This document shows positions 40,183 to 50,460 of a DNA stretch of 64,000 nt, piece by piece. Origin of the DNA: an uncultured SAR116 cluster alpha proteobacterium. Lineage in GTDB: Bacteria > Pseudomonadota > Alphaproteobacteria > Puniceispirillales > Marisalimonadaceae. Where the stretch lies: positions 62,001 to 126,000 of the forward strand of contig CACMNV010000003.1 in NCBI GenBank assembly GCA_902615025.1. The letters are read 5' to 3'. Position 1 is the first letter of the stretch. Each line of letters starts with the position of its first letter. The notes under the pieces were generated by a model. The model saw nothing but the letters and a program-made list of their open reading frames with translations, was not told the origin of the DNA and made no database searches. The translations under genes were made by a program, and so were the position numbers.

Positions 40183-41547
40183 ATGCTTGATTTATTAAAT
40201 ATCGCTAAAACAGAGGCTGATGGATATGATCTTTTAAAATTAATATCTTCGTTATATAAGTCATCTGATATAAGACCAAAAGGATATCCAAATGCTATCG
40301 TTTGGGAAGGTGGAAACTTTAATAAAAATATTAACCCAATAGCACATTCATTAACTGATGCTTATGCTCTTTTAGGTACAATTGCAGCAATTGATATTTT
40401 ACATTTACCATTTTACGCAGTTCCAATGTGGTCTCAAATTAGACATGATAAAAATTTAGAACCCTTGAGTTGGTTTGGAAATATGCCTATGACATCAATA
40501 AAATGGTCTACTGCTGGTGATGCTTATGTCAATGATAAAAATGGATCTAGAGTAGTTGTGATGGGAAAGTCTGGTAATGCTCCTTTGAGAACACAAGCTG
40601 GTGTATACTGTAATGTTAGACCGTATGGCCCAATAACTGTCGTAAGATGTATGCCTTGCCTACCATATTCTCAAAATAAGCAAAAGTTTGAAGTTAGCAA
40701 AGATACAGGCATTATACATTCAGAAATGAATACACCTGGAATACAAATGGCTTATGCAGGAAGGCTTTTCTTAAAAATGATTAGTGAAACTGGTAAGCTT
40801 GGCAGAATTGCGTTTAAACCGACCCAAGCAATGGAAGATGGCATAAATGCGGGAATAATAACTTGGTTGCTTGAAGGTACAAAATTTAAAATAGGGAGAA
40901 AATGGGCAGTCAATGCATATGAAGAGCATAAAGAGAGTATTAACAAAATTATAAATTTACTTCCTAAAGATTTTAGATCAGGAATGGAAAATTGGACTGG
41001 ACAAATCGAACAACATATATCTGATACAAATTATGGCCTTTTGGTTTGGGATTTGATTGAAAAAAAAGAATGTGTAGTTTTAGCAACTGACTTAGACGGA
41101 GATAGACTGACTGACCTTCTCGCAGATATATCAGATCCATTAAGACGATTTGGTGATATCATTCTAAATCATATTAATCATGATAAAAAAATGAATACAT
41201 TATGGACTGAATTAGGTTATACAACTGGTAATGGAAGAGATATGACTTCAGTGATGCACAGAATGGATGGTCCACCAATACATGAACAAACACTTGGTTC
41301 GGCTGATGCAATGTTACTGCGATTATTAGATGGAGATGAAAGTATGGGAGGAACAAAGCAACCCTATGACCCAAGAATTCATTTTGTTTTAATAAGAGAT
41401 GCATATTTAGATGCAAATCCCAACAACCAAGAACTTAAAGCATGGTTCGATATAACTTTAAAAAAATTTGATGATATTTATGGTGATTCAAGACCAGGAT
41501 TTATTGAAGGTTATAGATTACTCAAAGAAAATATTACTCCTTGGTAG
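40183..41547 (+). CDS. Unrecognised 454-residue soluble protein
   Basis: I do not recognise the family. The start at ATG 40183 is preferred over ATG 40177 because the AAGGA ribosome site (40172-40176) touches the earlier codon and is well spaced from the later one. There is no signal peptide or membrane helix. Conspicuous stretches are VWEGGNFNKN near the N terminus, VVRCMPCLPYSQ in the middle with a Cys-Pro-Cys arrangement close by, an aspartate-rich VVLATDLDGDRLTDLLADIS, and near the C terminus GGTKQPYDPRIHFVLIRDAY. The composition and lack of repeats indicate a real enzyme-like protein. Neighbours are a LOG-family hydrolase upstream and a convergent aminotransferase, which give no firm hint. 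Confidence 0.85.
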   Translation: MLDLLNIAKTEADGYDLLKLISSLYKSSDIRPKGYPNAIVWEGGNFNKNINPIAHSLTDAYALLGTIAAIDILHLPFYAVPMWSQIRHDKNLEPLSWFGNMPMTSIKWSTAGDAYVNDKNGSRVVVMGKSGNAPLRTQAGVYCNVRPYGPITVVRCMPCLPYSQNKQKFEVSKDTGIIHSEMNTPGIQMAYAGRLFLKMISETGKLGRIAFKPTQAMEDGINAGIITWLLEGTKFKIGRKWAVNAYEEHKESINKIINLLPKDFRSGMENWTGQIEQHISDTNYGLLVWDLIEKKECVVLATDLDGDRLTDLLADISDPLRRFGDIILNHINHDKKMNTLWTELGYTTGNGRDMTSVMHRMDGPPIHEQTLGSADAMLLRLLDGDESMGGTKQPYDPRIHFVLIRDAYLDANPNNQELKAWFDITLKKFDDIYGDSRPGFIEGYRLLKENITPW

Positions 41548-41548
41548 T

Positions 41549-42712
41549 TTAATTAAACTCTTCTTCTAATCTATTTAAAATATTTTCAAGAAATTTAACA
41601 TCTGCAGCAAAACAAAGGCGTAAAAAGTTATTTCCAGACTTTCCAAATGCAACTCCTGGAGCCAAACCAACTTGAGTTTTTTTAATAAGATTTTTACAAA
41701 AACTAATAGAATCTTTAGCATCATTTACTTTGAAGAAAAAATAAAAAGCCGACGCTGGTTTATTTATTTTTAATTTAGTCCAATACTTCATTTTTTTATA
41801 AACAAAATCTCTAGATATATGAAGTTTCTTCATAACTTCTTCAACTAAAAACTCATGATTTCTTAATGCCTCTATAAAACCTTTTTGTATAAATTCAGGA
41901 ACTCCTGTTGTAGATATCTGAACCAATTTCGCTATATGCTCACCTAAATATTCAGGATGGGTAATCCAACCTACTCTCCATCCTGTCATATTGAAACTTT
42001 TAGAAGATGAATTTATAACTAATAATTTATCTTCTGGTTCACTTAAAGATAAAAAACTCGGTGATGCATTACCTTTGTAGACAATTCTATGATAGACTTC
42101 ATCTGCCAATAACCAACAATTTTTCTTTCTTACGTGATCTAAAATAATTTGTTGATCACTTGAATTAAGCATCCACCCTGTTGGATTATTAGGACTATTT
42201 ATAAAAACTAATTTTGTTTTATCAGTAATCGCATTTAAAAGTTTATTTAGATCTAAAGTCCATGTTTTATCAAAATCTAAACTAACTTCATTTATTACAG
42301 CTTCTCTTAGAACTACAGATGATCTAATATTCGGCCAAACTGGGCCAACTATTACAACTTCATCACCCTTTTCAAGAATTATTTCACAACAAATTTTAAT
42401 ACCAAGCATACCACCATTAACTATAGAATGTTGATAAGGTGATGTCTTAATATCAAACATGTCATTCATATATTTGGATATTTCTTCCCTAACCTCAGGA
42501 ATTCCATTCTGATAAGTATAAAAAGTTTCACCTGCTTTAAGTGCATTAATTGTTTCATTATAAATTAATTTGTCTGTTGATATGTTACCTTCTCCAAACC
42601 AAGCTGGATATACTACTTTTCCAGTTTCTTTTGTGAAATTTCTACCATAGTTTGCAATTTCCATAATTGGAGTTTCTTTAATTTGTAAAATATTTTTATT
42701 TATTGAATTCAT
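41549..42712 (-). CDS. Class I/II PLP aminotransferase
   Basis: Transaminase of 387 residues: NSPNNPTGW, LADEVYHRIVY and the PLP lysine in SSSKSFNMTGWRVGW, with a C-terminal arginine in NFLRLCFA for the substrate carboxylate. Related to aspartate and aromatic aminotransferases. It begins 5 bases after the alaS stop and so may be transcribed from the alaS side. Substrate not determined; the window contains three such enzymes of differing subfamily. Confidence 0.87.
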   Translation of the reverse strand: MNSINKNILQIKETPIMEIANYGRNFTKETGKVVYPAWFGEGNISTDKLIYNETINALKAGETFYTYQNGIPEVREEISKYMNDMFDIKTSPYQHSIVNGGMLGIKICCEIILEKGDEVVIVGPVWPNIRSSVVLREAVINEVSLDFDKTWTLDLNKLLNAITDKTKLVFINSPNNPTGWMLNSSDQQIILDHVRKKNCWLLADEVYHRIVYKGNASPSFLSLSEPEDKLLVINSSSKSFNMTGWRVGWITHPEYLGEHIAKLVQISTTGVPEFIQKGFIEALRNHEFLVEEVMKKLHISRDFVYKKMKYWTKLKINKPASAFYFFFKVNDAKDSISFCKNLIKKTQVGLAPGVAFGKSGNNFLRLCFAADVKFLENILNRLEEEFN

Positions 42713-42716
42713 TATG

Positions 42717-45359
42717 TTATTTATTAATTAAATATTTTTTTAATTGGATAATTGCGTTTTGCACACCTTTAACATTTTGTCCACCGGACTGAGCCATATC
42801 TGGTCTTCCTCCTCCTGGCTTACCATCAACTTTATTAGAAATTAAATTAACTAATTCTACTGCATTTAATTTATTTGTTATTTCTTTTTTTATATTTACA
42901 ACACAAGAAACCTTTTCATTAATTGTTGAAACTATACAAACAACATCTAACTTATTTTTTTTTAATATTTTTTCAGCATAAGATCTTAATTCTTTAGGTT
43001 GTAATTCTTCACTAACGACTGAAAAAAATTTAAAACCATTTATCATCTCTGAGTTCACTAGAAAGTCATTTTCATCAGACTTTACCTCTTTTTTTGTTTT
43101 TTTTAATTTTGTATTTTCTTCTATTAATTGGTCAATTTTTGTTATTATATTTGATGAATTTATATTTAATTTTGATGTAATTGTTTTAATAATTTCATTT
43201 TTATCCTCATAAAACAACATTGCACTTTTTCTTGTAACAGCTTCAATTCTCCTTACCCCAGATGCTACTCCACTTTCTCCAATAATTTTGAATCTAATAG
43301 CTTCACCAACTGATTTTAAATGAGTACCACCACATAATTCAACTGACCACGCTATTCTTTTTTTTGTTATTGATTTCCCCATAGAAACAACCCTTACTTC
43401 ATCTCCATATTTTTCACCAAAAAGGGCAATAGCACCTTTTTCCATCGCTGACTTTTGATCCATAATTTCAGTATTTACCTTGTCATTTTGAAATATTTTT
43501 TGATTAACAACATCTTCTATCTTTTTTAAAATATTTGATTGAATAGGATGATTTAAATTAAAATCAAATCTTAATTTTTCATTACTAACTAATGATCCTT
43601 TTTGTTTAACATTTGTCCCAAACTCCTCTCTAAGAGCTTCGTGAAGAAGATGTGTAGATGTATGATGGGAAGAAATTTCTTTTCTGTTTTCTGTATCTAC
43701 TTCTAAATTAAATATATCATCTGTATTTATACAGCCCTTTATTACTTTTACTTTATGCAAAAACATAATTTTATCTGATACATTAATTTTTTTACAATCT
43801 AAAACTTTTATCTTTGCATTTTTAGAATTAATATAACCAGTGTCTCCTTTCTGACCACCACTTTCAGCATAAAATACAGTAGTTTCAAAAATTATGTCTC
43901 CTTTTTCAGATTCTTGTAAATTATTAGAAATTTTATTATTTTTTATGATACTCAAACATTTTCCTTCACATTTTAAATTTTCATAACCAATAAATTTCGT
44001 TGATGAGTAATCATTTAAAATCTTAATTATCTCTAAACTTATTTCATTATCTCCTGATCCAGTCCAAGCTGCTCTTGCTCTACTTTTTTGTTTTTTCATT
44101 TCTATTTCAAAGTTTTCTTCATCTACTTTCCATCCATGACCTTTTAAAACATCTTGAGTTAAATCTAATGGAAAACCATATGTGTCATACAATTCAAAAG
44201 CTTTTTTACCTGGAAATATTTTTTTATTATTTTTTTGTAACATCTCACTATTTAATATTTCTAAACCTCTATCTAAAGTTTCTCTAAATTTTAGTTCTTC
44301 ATTCAGAATAATGTTTTTAACAAAATCTTTATTTTCATATAACTCAGGATATGCGACCCCCATTTCAACTACAAGGTAATCAGATAATTCATTCATAAAT
44401 GGTTTTTGATAACCTAAGATATTTGAATGTCTAATAGCTCTTCTTAATATTCTTCTTAGTACATAACCTCTTCCATCATTGCTAGGAAGCACTCCTTCAG
44501 AAATTAAAAATACACTTGATCTAATGTGATCTGCTATTACTCTATGTGAAGCAGCGTTATTTATCGTAACCTTAGACTTAGTAACTTCGGATGATGCTTT
44601 AATTAGGTTTTTAAATAAGTCTGTTTCATAGTTATCATGTGTACCTTGTAGTAAAGCTGATATTCTTTCTAAACCCATCCCTGTATCAATGCTAGGTTTT
44701 GGTAAATTTACTCTTGTCTTAGCATCAATTTGTTCAAATTGCATAAAAACAAGATTCCAGATTTCTATAAATCTGTCTCCATCCTCATCCTTTGACCCAG
44801 GTGGGCCGCCTTTAACACTTCCACCATGATCAAAGAAAATTTCTGAGCATGGGCCACATGGTCCAGTATCACCCATACTCCAAAAATTATCACTTGTTTT
44901 AATTTTAATGATTTTTCTTTCGTCAAGATTACCAATTTTTTTCCATAGAAGCTCAGCTTCTTCATCTTCATGAAATATAGTCACTAATAATTTATTTTTC
45001 GGAATTTGAAATACTTTAGTAAGCAAATCCCATGATTGATGTATTGCTTGTTCCTTAAAATAATCCCCAAATGAAAAGTTTCCTAACATTTCAAAAAATG
45101 TATGGTGACGTGCAGTATGACCTACATTCTCTAGATCATTATGCTTTCCACCGGCTCTAAGACATTTTTGAGAAGTAACAGCTTTATCGTAATCTCTTTT
45201 TTCTACTCCAGTGAAAATATTTTTAAATTGAACCATACCTGAATTCGTGAATAAAAGAGTAGGATCGTTATCAGGTACTAAATTACTGGATTTAATTTCT
45301 TTATGATTATTTTTCTTAAAATACTGTATAAAAGTATTTCTTATTTCTGAAAGATTCAT
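42717..45359 (-). CDS. alaS: Alanyl-tRNA synthetase
   Basis: Charges tRNA-Ala. About 880 residues in the usual order: catalytic domain (LFTNSGMVQFKNIFTG near residue 40, RHHTFFEMLGNFSFGDYFK near 90), tRNA-recognition domain, editing domain with zinc ligands HTSTHLLHE and CGGTH, and the C-terminal domain with GKPGGGRPDMAQSGG. The start ATG 45359 yields MNLSEIR, the canonical N terminus; an ATG three codons earlier (45368) is possible. It follows recA, as in many alphaproteobacteria. Confidence 0.97.
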   Translation of the reverse strand: MNLSEIRNTFIQYFKKNNHKEIKSSNLVPDNDPTLLFTNSGMVQFKNIFTGVEKRDYDKAVTSQKCLRAGGKHNDLENVGHTARHHTFFEMLGNFSFGDYFKEQAIHQSWDLLTKVFQIPKNKLLVTIFHEDEEAELLWKKIGNLDERKIIKIKTSDNFWSMGDTGPCGPCSEIFFDHGGSVKGGPPGSKDEDGDRFIEIWNLVFMQFEQIDAKTRVNLPKPSIDTGMGLERISALLQGTHDNYETDLFKNLIKASSEVTKSKVTINNAASHRVIADHIRSSVFLISEGVLPSNDGRGYVLRRILRRAIRHSNILGYQKPFMNELSDYLVVEMGVAYPELYENKDFVKNIILNEELKFRETLDRGLEILNSEMLQKNNKKIFPGKKAFELYDTYGFPLDLTQDVLKGHGWKVDEENFEIEMKKQKSRARAAWTGSGDNEISLEIIKILNDYSSTKFIGYENLKCEGKCLSIIKNNKISNNLQESEKGDIIFETTVFYAESGGQKGDTGYINSKNAKIKVLDCKKINVSDKIMFLHKVKVIKGCINTDDIFNLEVDTENRKEISSHHTSTHLLHEALREEFGTNVKQKGSLVSNEKLRFDFNLNHPIQSNILKKIEDVVNQKIFQNDKVNTEIMDQKSAMEKGAIALFGEKYGDEVRVVSMGKSITKKRIAWSVELCGGTHLKSVGEAIRFKIIGESGVASGVRRIEAVTRKSAMLFYEDKNEIIKTITSKLNINSSNIITKIDQLIEENTKLKKTKKEVKSDENDFLVNSEMINGFKFFSVVSEELQPKELRSYAEKILKKNKLDVVCIVSTINEKVSCVVNIKKEITNKLNAVELVNLISNKVDGKPGGGRPDMAQSGGQNVKGVQNAIIQLKKYLINK

Positions 45360-45367
45360 ATTTCTCA

Positions 45368-45407
45368 TAACAAAACCAATTAAAAAATATATTTAATTAT
45401 TTTGTTA
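45368..45407 (-). terminator. Imperfect hairpin between recA and alaS
   Basis: TAACAAAA with a nearby AATTAAA on one side and TTTAATT...TTTTGTTA on the other form an interrupted inverted repeat in the 77-base gap after recA. The stem is almost entirely A/T and the following T run is poor, so termination is uncertain; it may attenuate read-through into alaS. Confidence 0.35.
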
Positions 45408-45436
45408 ATGTTAAAGCAAGTTTAAATAATAAAAAA

Positions 45437-46510
45437 TTACTCTTCTGTATTTTTTTCTTCAGAAATCTCTGGGTTCATCATAATATTATCAACTAATCCA
45501 GAATTACTTCTAATTTTATTTTCTATTTCCAATGCAGTATCTGGATTATCTTTTAGATACTTTTTTGCATTTTCTTTGCCTTGACCAATTCTTTGATCAT
45601 TGTAAGAGAACCATGCACCAGCCTTATCAATAATATCTGCTGCAACACCTAAATCTATAAGTTCTCCATGTTTTGAAATTCCCTCTCCGTACATAATATC
45701 AAATTCTACAGTTCTAAAGGGAGGAGCAACTTTGTTTTTAACAACTTTAACTCTTGTTTGATTTCCAACTATGTCATCCTTATCTCTTATAGCTCCAATT
45801 CTTCTTATATCGAGTCTTACAGATGAATAAAATTTTAGAGCATTTCCACCTGCTGTAGTTTCAGGACTTCCAAACATAACACCAATCTTTAACCTAATTT
45901 GATTTATGAAAATAACTAGACAATTAGATTTAGATATTGATGAAGTAAGTTTTCGTAATGCTTGACTCATTAATCGAGCTTGAAGTCCAACATGTGTATC
46001 ACCCATGTCTCCCTCTAATTCAGCTCGTGGTACTAAAGCAGCAACCGAGTCTATAACCATTACTGATATAGCGCCTGATCTAACTAATGTATCAGCAATC
46101 TCTAATGCTTGTTCACCAGCATCAGGTTGTGAGATAAGTAATTCATCAATATTCACACCCAATTTTTTTGCATAAACGGGATCTAAGGCATGTTCTGCAT
46201 CTACAAAAGCACAGGAACCTCCTTGCTTTTGTGCTTCAGCAATAGCATGAAGCGCTAAAGTCGTCTTACCAGAACTTTCTGGACCATAAATTTCAATTAT
46301 TCTACCTTTTGGAAAACCACCTATTCCAAGGGCAATATCTAGCCCAAGTGATCCTGTAGAAATTGATTGAATATCAATATTTTGATCATTTTCTCCTAAT
46401 TTCATTACAGAACCTTTACCAAAGTTCTTTTCAATTTGTGAAATCGCACCTTCTAGTGCTAAATTTTTATTTTCATTATCCATGGAAAAGTCAAGTACCT
46501 CAGCATTCAT
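45437..46510 (-). CDS. recA: Recombinase RecA
   Basis: DNA strand-exchange protein and LexA co-protease. The 357 residues carry Walker [17 protein letters not shown], the LVIFINQIR loop-2 region and the DNA-binding loop around [20 protein letters not shown] consensus promoter and an alphaproteobacterial SOS operator lie directly upstream, and AGGAG precedes the ATG. The C terminus is acidic, as usual. Confidence 0.98.
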   Translation of the reverse strand: MNAEVLDFSMDNENKNLALEGAISQIEKNFGKGSVMKLGENDQNIDIQSISTGSLGLDIALGIGGFPKGRIIEIYGPESSGKTTLALHAIAEAQKQGGSCAFVDAEHALDPVYAKKLGVNIDELLISQPDAGEQALEIADTLVRSGAISVMVIDSVAALVPRAELEGDMGDTHVGLQARLMSQALRKLTSSISKSNCLVIFINQIRLKIGVMFGSPETTAGGNALKFYSSVRLDIRRIGAIRDKDDIVGNQTRVKVVKNKVAPPFRTVEFDIMYGEGISKHGELIDLGVAADIIDKAGAWFSYNDQRIGQGKENAKKYLKDNPDTALEIENKIRSNSGLVDNIMMNPEISEEKNTEE

Positions 46511-46539
46511 TTTTATACTCCTAAAAAATTTATAAGAAT

Positions 46540-46568
46540 ATAATATTCATGTTTTGTTCTTATGTCAA
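46540..46568 (-). promoter_or_regulatory. recA promoter (sigma-70)
   Basis: On the minus strand a perfect TTGACA (46563-46568) and TATTAT (46540-46545) are separated by exactly 17 bases, about 30 bases before the recA ATG. The SOS operator lies 5 bases upstream of the -35 box. Confidence 0.8.
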
Positions 46569-46573
46569 CAGAT

Positions 46574-46588
46574 GTTCACATTTTGTTC
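46574..46588. promoter_or_regulatory. LexA SOS box, alphaproteobacterial type
   Basis: GTTC ACATTTT GTTC is an exact match to the direct repeat GTTC-N7-GTTC bound by LexA in alphaproteobacteria, unlike the CTGT-ACAG palindrome of gammaproteobacteria. Placed next to the -35 box of recA, it should make recA damage-inducible. Confidence 0.85.
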
Positions 46589-46591
46589 TTT

Positions 46592-47071
46592 TTAATCGTC
46601 TTTATGTATTCTTTCCATTTTTTCATGCCTTTCTTGAGCATCCAAACATAAAGATGCTATCGGCCTTGCGATTAATCTTTTAATACCAATAGGCTCATCC
46701 GTTTCTTCACAGTAACCGTATGTACCTAAATCTATTCTTCTTAATGCTGAGTCAATTTTACTAATTAATTTTCTTTCTCTATCTCTTGTTCGTAATTGAA
46801 TAGCAGCATTACTTTCAACTTGAGCTCTGTCAGCAATATCAGGTCTTTGTAATCCATCTTCAGATAGATCATCTTTGGTATCTGAAGCCTCATTTAATAA
46901 CTCTTTTTTCCATATCAAAAGTTTTTGTCTGAAAAACTCTAAATGATTTTCATTCATATATTTTTCAATGTCAGTAGGTACATAATTTTCAGGTAGTACA
47001 ATTCTAGATCCTTGAATGCCTGACTTATTTGAAGATTCATTATTTATTTTATTTTTATCTATAGAATTCAT
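46592..47071 (-). CDS. dksA: DksA/TraR-family RNA polymerase regulator
   Basis: RNA-polymerase secondary-channel protein of the stringent response. The 159 residues show a coiled-coil body (about 55-115) with the aspartate-containing tip region (DIADRAQVES) and a C-terminal zinc-finger-like domain, YGYCEETDEPIGIKRL...PIASLCLDAQERHE. Only one of the two cysteines is kept in each pair (Cys-x-x-Thr and Cys-x-x-Ala), so zinc binding is doubtful; loss of these cysteines is common in alphaproteobacterial DksA. The recA promoter follows its stop. Confidence 0.9.
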   Translation of the reverse strand: MNSIDKNKINNESSNKSGIQGSRIVLPENYVPTDIEKYMNENHLEFFRQKLLIWKKELLNEASDTKDDLSEDGLQRPDIADRAQVESNAAIQLRTRDRERKLISKIDSALRRIDLGTYGYCEETDEPIGIKRLIARPIASLCLDAQERHEKMERIHKDD

Positions 47072-47196
47072 TTAAAAACACCTTATATAAATTGTAAGTA
47101 GGCTTATAATGAAACCTCAAAAAGTTCAACATATTTTTTTAAAAAAATTAATTATAACGAGAGATGCCAAATAAATAATCAACAAAGATAACTTTT

Positions 47197-48426
47197 ATGA
47201 ATAAACAACTGTATAAAAATTTACTTGCTAATGAATTGACAAAAATAAAAAAAGAAAATAGATATAGAATATTTAGTGAGATTAAAAAAGATGATTCTTT
47301 TCCACTAGCTAAAAAAGCTTATAAAAATAAATTTAAAGATATACTCATTTGGTGTTCCAATGATTATCTCGGAATGAGTAGAAATGCGTTATCTATAAAA
47401 AGAGCAAAAGAATGTCTAGATAATTACGGAATTGGTTCAGGAGGAACAAGAAATATATCTGGAACCCATACACCTCTTGTTAAATTAGAAGCTAATTTAG
47501 CTGATTTACATTGCAAACAAAAAGCTTTGGTTTTTACATCTGGATATGTAGCTAATGAAAGTACAATTGGTGCATTAACAACTATATTTAAGGATTCAAT
47601 TATATTTTCTGATGAAAAGAACCATGCATCAATTATTTCTGGAATAAAAAAAAATAAATGTGAAAAATATATTTTTAATCATAATGATATGATTGATTTA
47701 GAAAATAAATTATCATTGGTAGATATTAATCGTCCAAAAATTATTATATTTGAATCTATTTATTCAATGGATGGAAGTATAGGAGACTTAACTGGAATAG
47801 TTAATTTATCAAAAAAATATAATGCGTTCACATATGTTGATGAAGTTCATGCAGTTGGCATGTACGGAAAAACAGGTGCAGGAATTTCAGAAGAGTTTAA
47901 TTTGCAAAACAATATTGATATTATTCAAGGAACACTAGCTAAAGCTTTTGGAACAATAGGAGGATATATAGCATCTGATGATCTTGTCTGTGATGCGATT
48001 AGATCTACAGCAAGTGGCTTTATCTTCACCACTTCGTTGCCTCCATTAGTTGCTGAAAGTGCAAGAGCATCTATTGAATATCTTAAATCTAACAGTGAAT
48101 TAAGGATCAAACAGCAAGAAAACGTTAAATTTTTAAAAAATGAACTTTTAAAACATGATATAGAGATACTTAAAAATACAACCCATATTATCCCAGTGAT
48201 GATAAGAGATGCTGAATTATGTAATAAAATAAGTAAACACTTACTTGATAATTATGGTCATTATATACAACCAATTAACTACCCCACTGTAAAAAAAGGA
48301 GAAGAAAGGTTAAGAGTTACACCAGGACCATTTCATAATAAAAAAATGATGTTAGATTTAGTTGATAGTTTAGAAAAAACATTTAGAAAATTTAATTTTA
48401 CAAAAAACAGCGTTAACGCCGCGTAA
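47197..48426 (+). CDS. hemA: 5-aminolevulinate synthase
   Basis: PLP enzyme of the C4 (Shemin) pathway: condenses glycine and succinyl-CoA to 5-aminolevulinate, the first haem precursor. The 409 residues match Hem[35 protein letters not shown] and the PLP lysine in [14 protein letters not shown]. In bacteria this route is essentially alphaproteobacterial. It is followed 5 bases later by ferrochelatase, so the first and last steps of haem synthesis share an operon. Confidence 0.96.
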   Translation: MNKQLYKNLLANELTKIKKENRYRIFSEIKKDDSFPLAKKAYKNKFKDILIWCSNDYLGMSRNALSIKRAKECLDNYGIGSGGTRNISGTHTPLVKLEANLADLHCKQKALVFTSGYVANESTIGALTTIFKDSIIFSDEKNHASIISGIKKNKCEKYIFNHNDMIDLENKLSLVDINRPKIIIFESIYSMDGSIGDLTGIVNLSKKYNAFTYVDEVHAVGMYGKTGAGISEEFNLQNNIDIIQGTLAKAFGTIGGYIASDDLVCDAIRSTASGFIFTTSLPPLVAESARASIEYLKSNSELRIKQQENVKFLKNELLKHDIEILKNTTHIIPVMIRDAELCNKISKHLLDNYGHYIQPINYPTVKKGEERLRVTPGPFHNKKMMLDLVDSLEKTFRKFNFTKNSVNAA

Positions 48427-48431
48427 ATGAA

Positions 48432-49448
48432 ATGATACAGAAACCCCCAGATCATATAAAAACAAAATTTGATAAAATTGGTATCCTCTTAATAAACTTA
48501 GGTACACCTGAAAATACTGATTATTGGTCGATGAGAAAATACCTTAAACAATTTCTTAGTGATAGACGTGTAATAGATGTGTTTAAACCACTTTGGTGGT
48601 TAATCTTAAATGGACCTATCTTAGCCTTAAGACCTCAAAAATCTGGTAAAGCATATAAACGAATTTGGGATGAAAAAAAAGGATCACCACTTAGATACAT
48701 AACAAAAAGCCAGTTAAAAAAAATACAAGATAAGTTTAAATCAAATGATTCATTGATTTTTGATTATTCAATGAGATATGGGAAACCATCAATAAATGAA
48801 AAACTTGAACTTTTATTTCAAAAAGGTTGTTCTAAATTATTAATTTTGCCGCTTTATCCTCAGTACTCTGCAAGTACCACAGCATCAGTACAAGATGAAG
48901 TGTTTAAATGGTTATTAAAAAAAAGATGGCAACCATCCATTAGAACTATAGCCCCTTGGTTTGATGATGATAAATATATTACTAATATTGCAAACTCAAT
49001 TCAGGAATCATTTAAAAAAACTGGAAAACCTGAGCATCTTATTGTTTCTTTTCATGGTGTTCCTCGTAGATATTTATTATTAGGAGATCCTTATCATTGT
49101 CATTGCCAAAAAACTGGCAGATTAATAAAAGAAAAACTTAAATGGCCAGATAATAAATTTACCGTTTCGTTTCAATCAAGATTTGGACCTGAAGAGTGGT
49201 TAAAACCTTATACTGATGAAACCTTAATAGAACTTGCCAAAAATGGAATAAAAAAAATCAGCATAATTTCTCCTGGTTTTGTTACAGACTGTTTAGAAAC
49301 ACTTGATGAAATCAAAAATGAAGCTCTGGAAACTTTTCAAGATCATGGTGGAAAAAATTTAAATTATATAAATTGCTTAAATGATGGGGAAGAAGGTATT
49401 TCATTATTATCTAAATTAATTCAAAACAATATTAAAGGATGGAATTAA
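48432..49448 (+). CDS. hemH: Ferrochelatase
   Basis: Inserts Fe(II) into protoporphyrin IX. The 338 residues contain LINLGTPE at the N terminus, the metal-binding histidine in SFHGVPRRY, a CHCQKTG stretch, FQSRFGPEEWLKPYT and the C-terminal glutamate in SPGFVTDCLETLDEI. It lies directly behind hemA. Confidence 0.96.
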   Translation: MIQKPPDHIKTKFDKIGILLINLGTPENTDYWSMRKYLKQFLSDRRVIDVFKPLWWLILNGPILALRPQKSGKAYKRIWDEKKGSPLRYITKSQLKKIQDKFKSNDSLIFDYSMRYGKPSINEKLELLFQKGCSKLLILPLYPQYSASTTASVQDEVFKWLLKKRWQPSIRTIAPWFDDDKYITNIANSIQESFKKTGKPEHLIVSFHGVPRRYLLLGDPYHCHCQKTGRLIKEKLKWPDNKFTVSFQSRFGPEEWLKPYTDETLIELAKNGIKKISIISPGFVTDCLETLDEIKNEALETFQDHGGKNLNYINCLNDGEEGISLLSKLIQNNIKGWN

Positions 49449-49470
49449 TTTTAATTTAATTAAACCAATA

Positions 49471-49498
49471 TTTACATTTTTTAAAAAGATTGTATATT
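49471..49498 (+). promoter_or_regulatory. Putative promoter of tRNA-Gly
   Basis: TTTACA (49471-49476) and TATATT (49493-49498) are spaced 16 bases, ending 10 bases before the tRNA 5' end, the spacing expected for a short precursor leader. Confidence 0.5.
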
Positions 49499-49508
49499 AC
49501 CAATACAT

Positions 49509-49582
49509 GCGGGTATTGTGTAGTGGTAAGACCTCAGCCTTCCAAGCTGATGACGCGAGTTCGATTCTCGCTACCCGCTCCA
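49509..49582 (+). tRNA. tRNA-Gly (TCC)
   Basis: Acceptor GCGGGTA pairs with TACCCGC, anticodon loop CTTCCAA in stem TCAGC/GCTGA gives anticodon TCC, T arm GCGAG-TTCGATT-CTCGC, CCA encoded. 74 bases. Confidence 0.97.
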
Positions 49583-49597
49583 TAAAATATATAAATT

Positions 49598-50458
49598 TTA
49601 TTTAAAATTTAAATAAAGTATTACGGACACGCTAAATAAAATTAAAGATCCCCCCAATAAAGTTGTCAAACTTGGCAGATTTTCAAGAAATAAATAGTCA
49701 ATTATTATTGAAAAAACAGGAATTAAAAATAAAAAAAACGATGCTTTATTTGCACCAAAATAACCCACTGAATATGTCCAAGTATAGTAACCTAAAAGTG
49801 TTGGAAATAAAGTTAGCCAAACAAGAGCAAATATACTCTTTTCATCTAAAACACTGACTGAGTTTAAAGTTGAATTGAACCAGAATAACATTGGAATTGT
49901 TCCAAAAACTAGAGTTAAAGATAATGAAATAATAACACCATATTTATCTATTAATGGTTTTACAATATGAAAATAACTTGCAGTCAAAAAAGCAGCAAAA
50001 AATATTAAAAATGCACCCTCATTCATGATAGTGTCTAATTGTCTTTCTAATGAAATTATAAACACACCTACAATACACATAATAATGCCAACCCAGTAGT
50101 AAGCTTTTATCTTTTGTTTTAATAAATAGAAACCAATTAAAAATGAAAAAAGTGGATTACAATTTACTATAAAACTACTTGCACCTGCGCTAACTGAAGT
50201 TTGTCCCGTATTTAAAAAAAAATTATATAAAAATATTCCAAAAAAACCTGATAAAAAAAAACGAAAATAATCTCTCATTGAAATATTTAAGTTGGTTTTT
50301 AAAAAGTATAATAATCCCAAAATACCGGGTAATAAAAATCTACCTAAAGCTAGCTCCATGGGGTTTAAAACTTTTAAAAGGTATGACATTGCTGGGAAAG
50401 ATGATCCCCAGACTAAAATTGTTATTAAAAGATAAAAAAAAGGTTTTATGTTCATCAA
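49598..50458 (-). CDS. EamA/DMT-superfamily permease
   Basis: Membrane protein of 286 residues with ten hydrophobic helices in two EamA repeats (about 5-135 and 150-285). WGSSFPAMSYLL opens the first repeat and GGSLILFSVSVILYL closes the second. DMT permeases usually export amino acids or metabolites; the substrate cannot be told. The ATG lies 2 bases after the stop of the solute-binding-like protein, so the two are probably one operon. Confidence 0.88.
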   Translation of the reverse strand: MMNIKPFFYLLITILVWGSSFPAMSYLLKVLNPMELALGRFLLPGILGLLYFLKTNLNISMRDYFRFFLSGFFGIFLYNFFLNTGQTSVSAGASSFIVNCNPLFSFLIGFYLLKQKIKAYYWVGIIMCIVGVFIISLERQLDTIMNEGAFLIFFAAFLTASYFHIVKPLIDKYGVIISLSLTLVFGTIPMLFWFNSTLNSVSVLDEKSIFALVWLTLFPTLLGYYTWTYSVGYFGANKASFFLFLIPVFSIIIDYLFLENLPSLTTLLGGSLILFSVSVILYLNFK

Positions 50459-50460
50459 AA

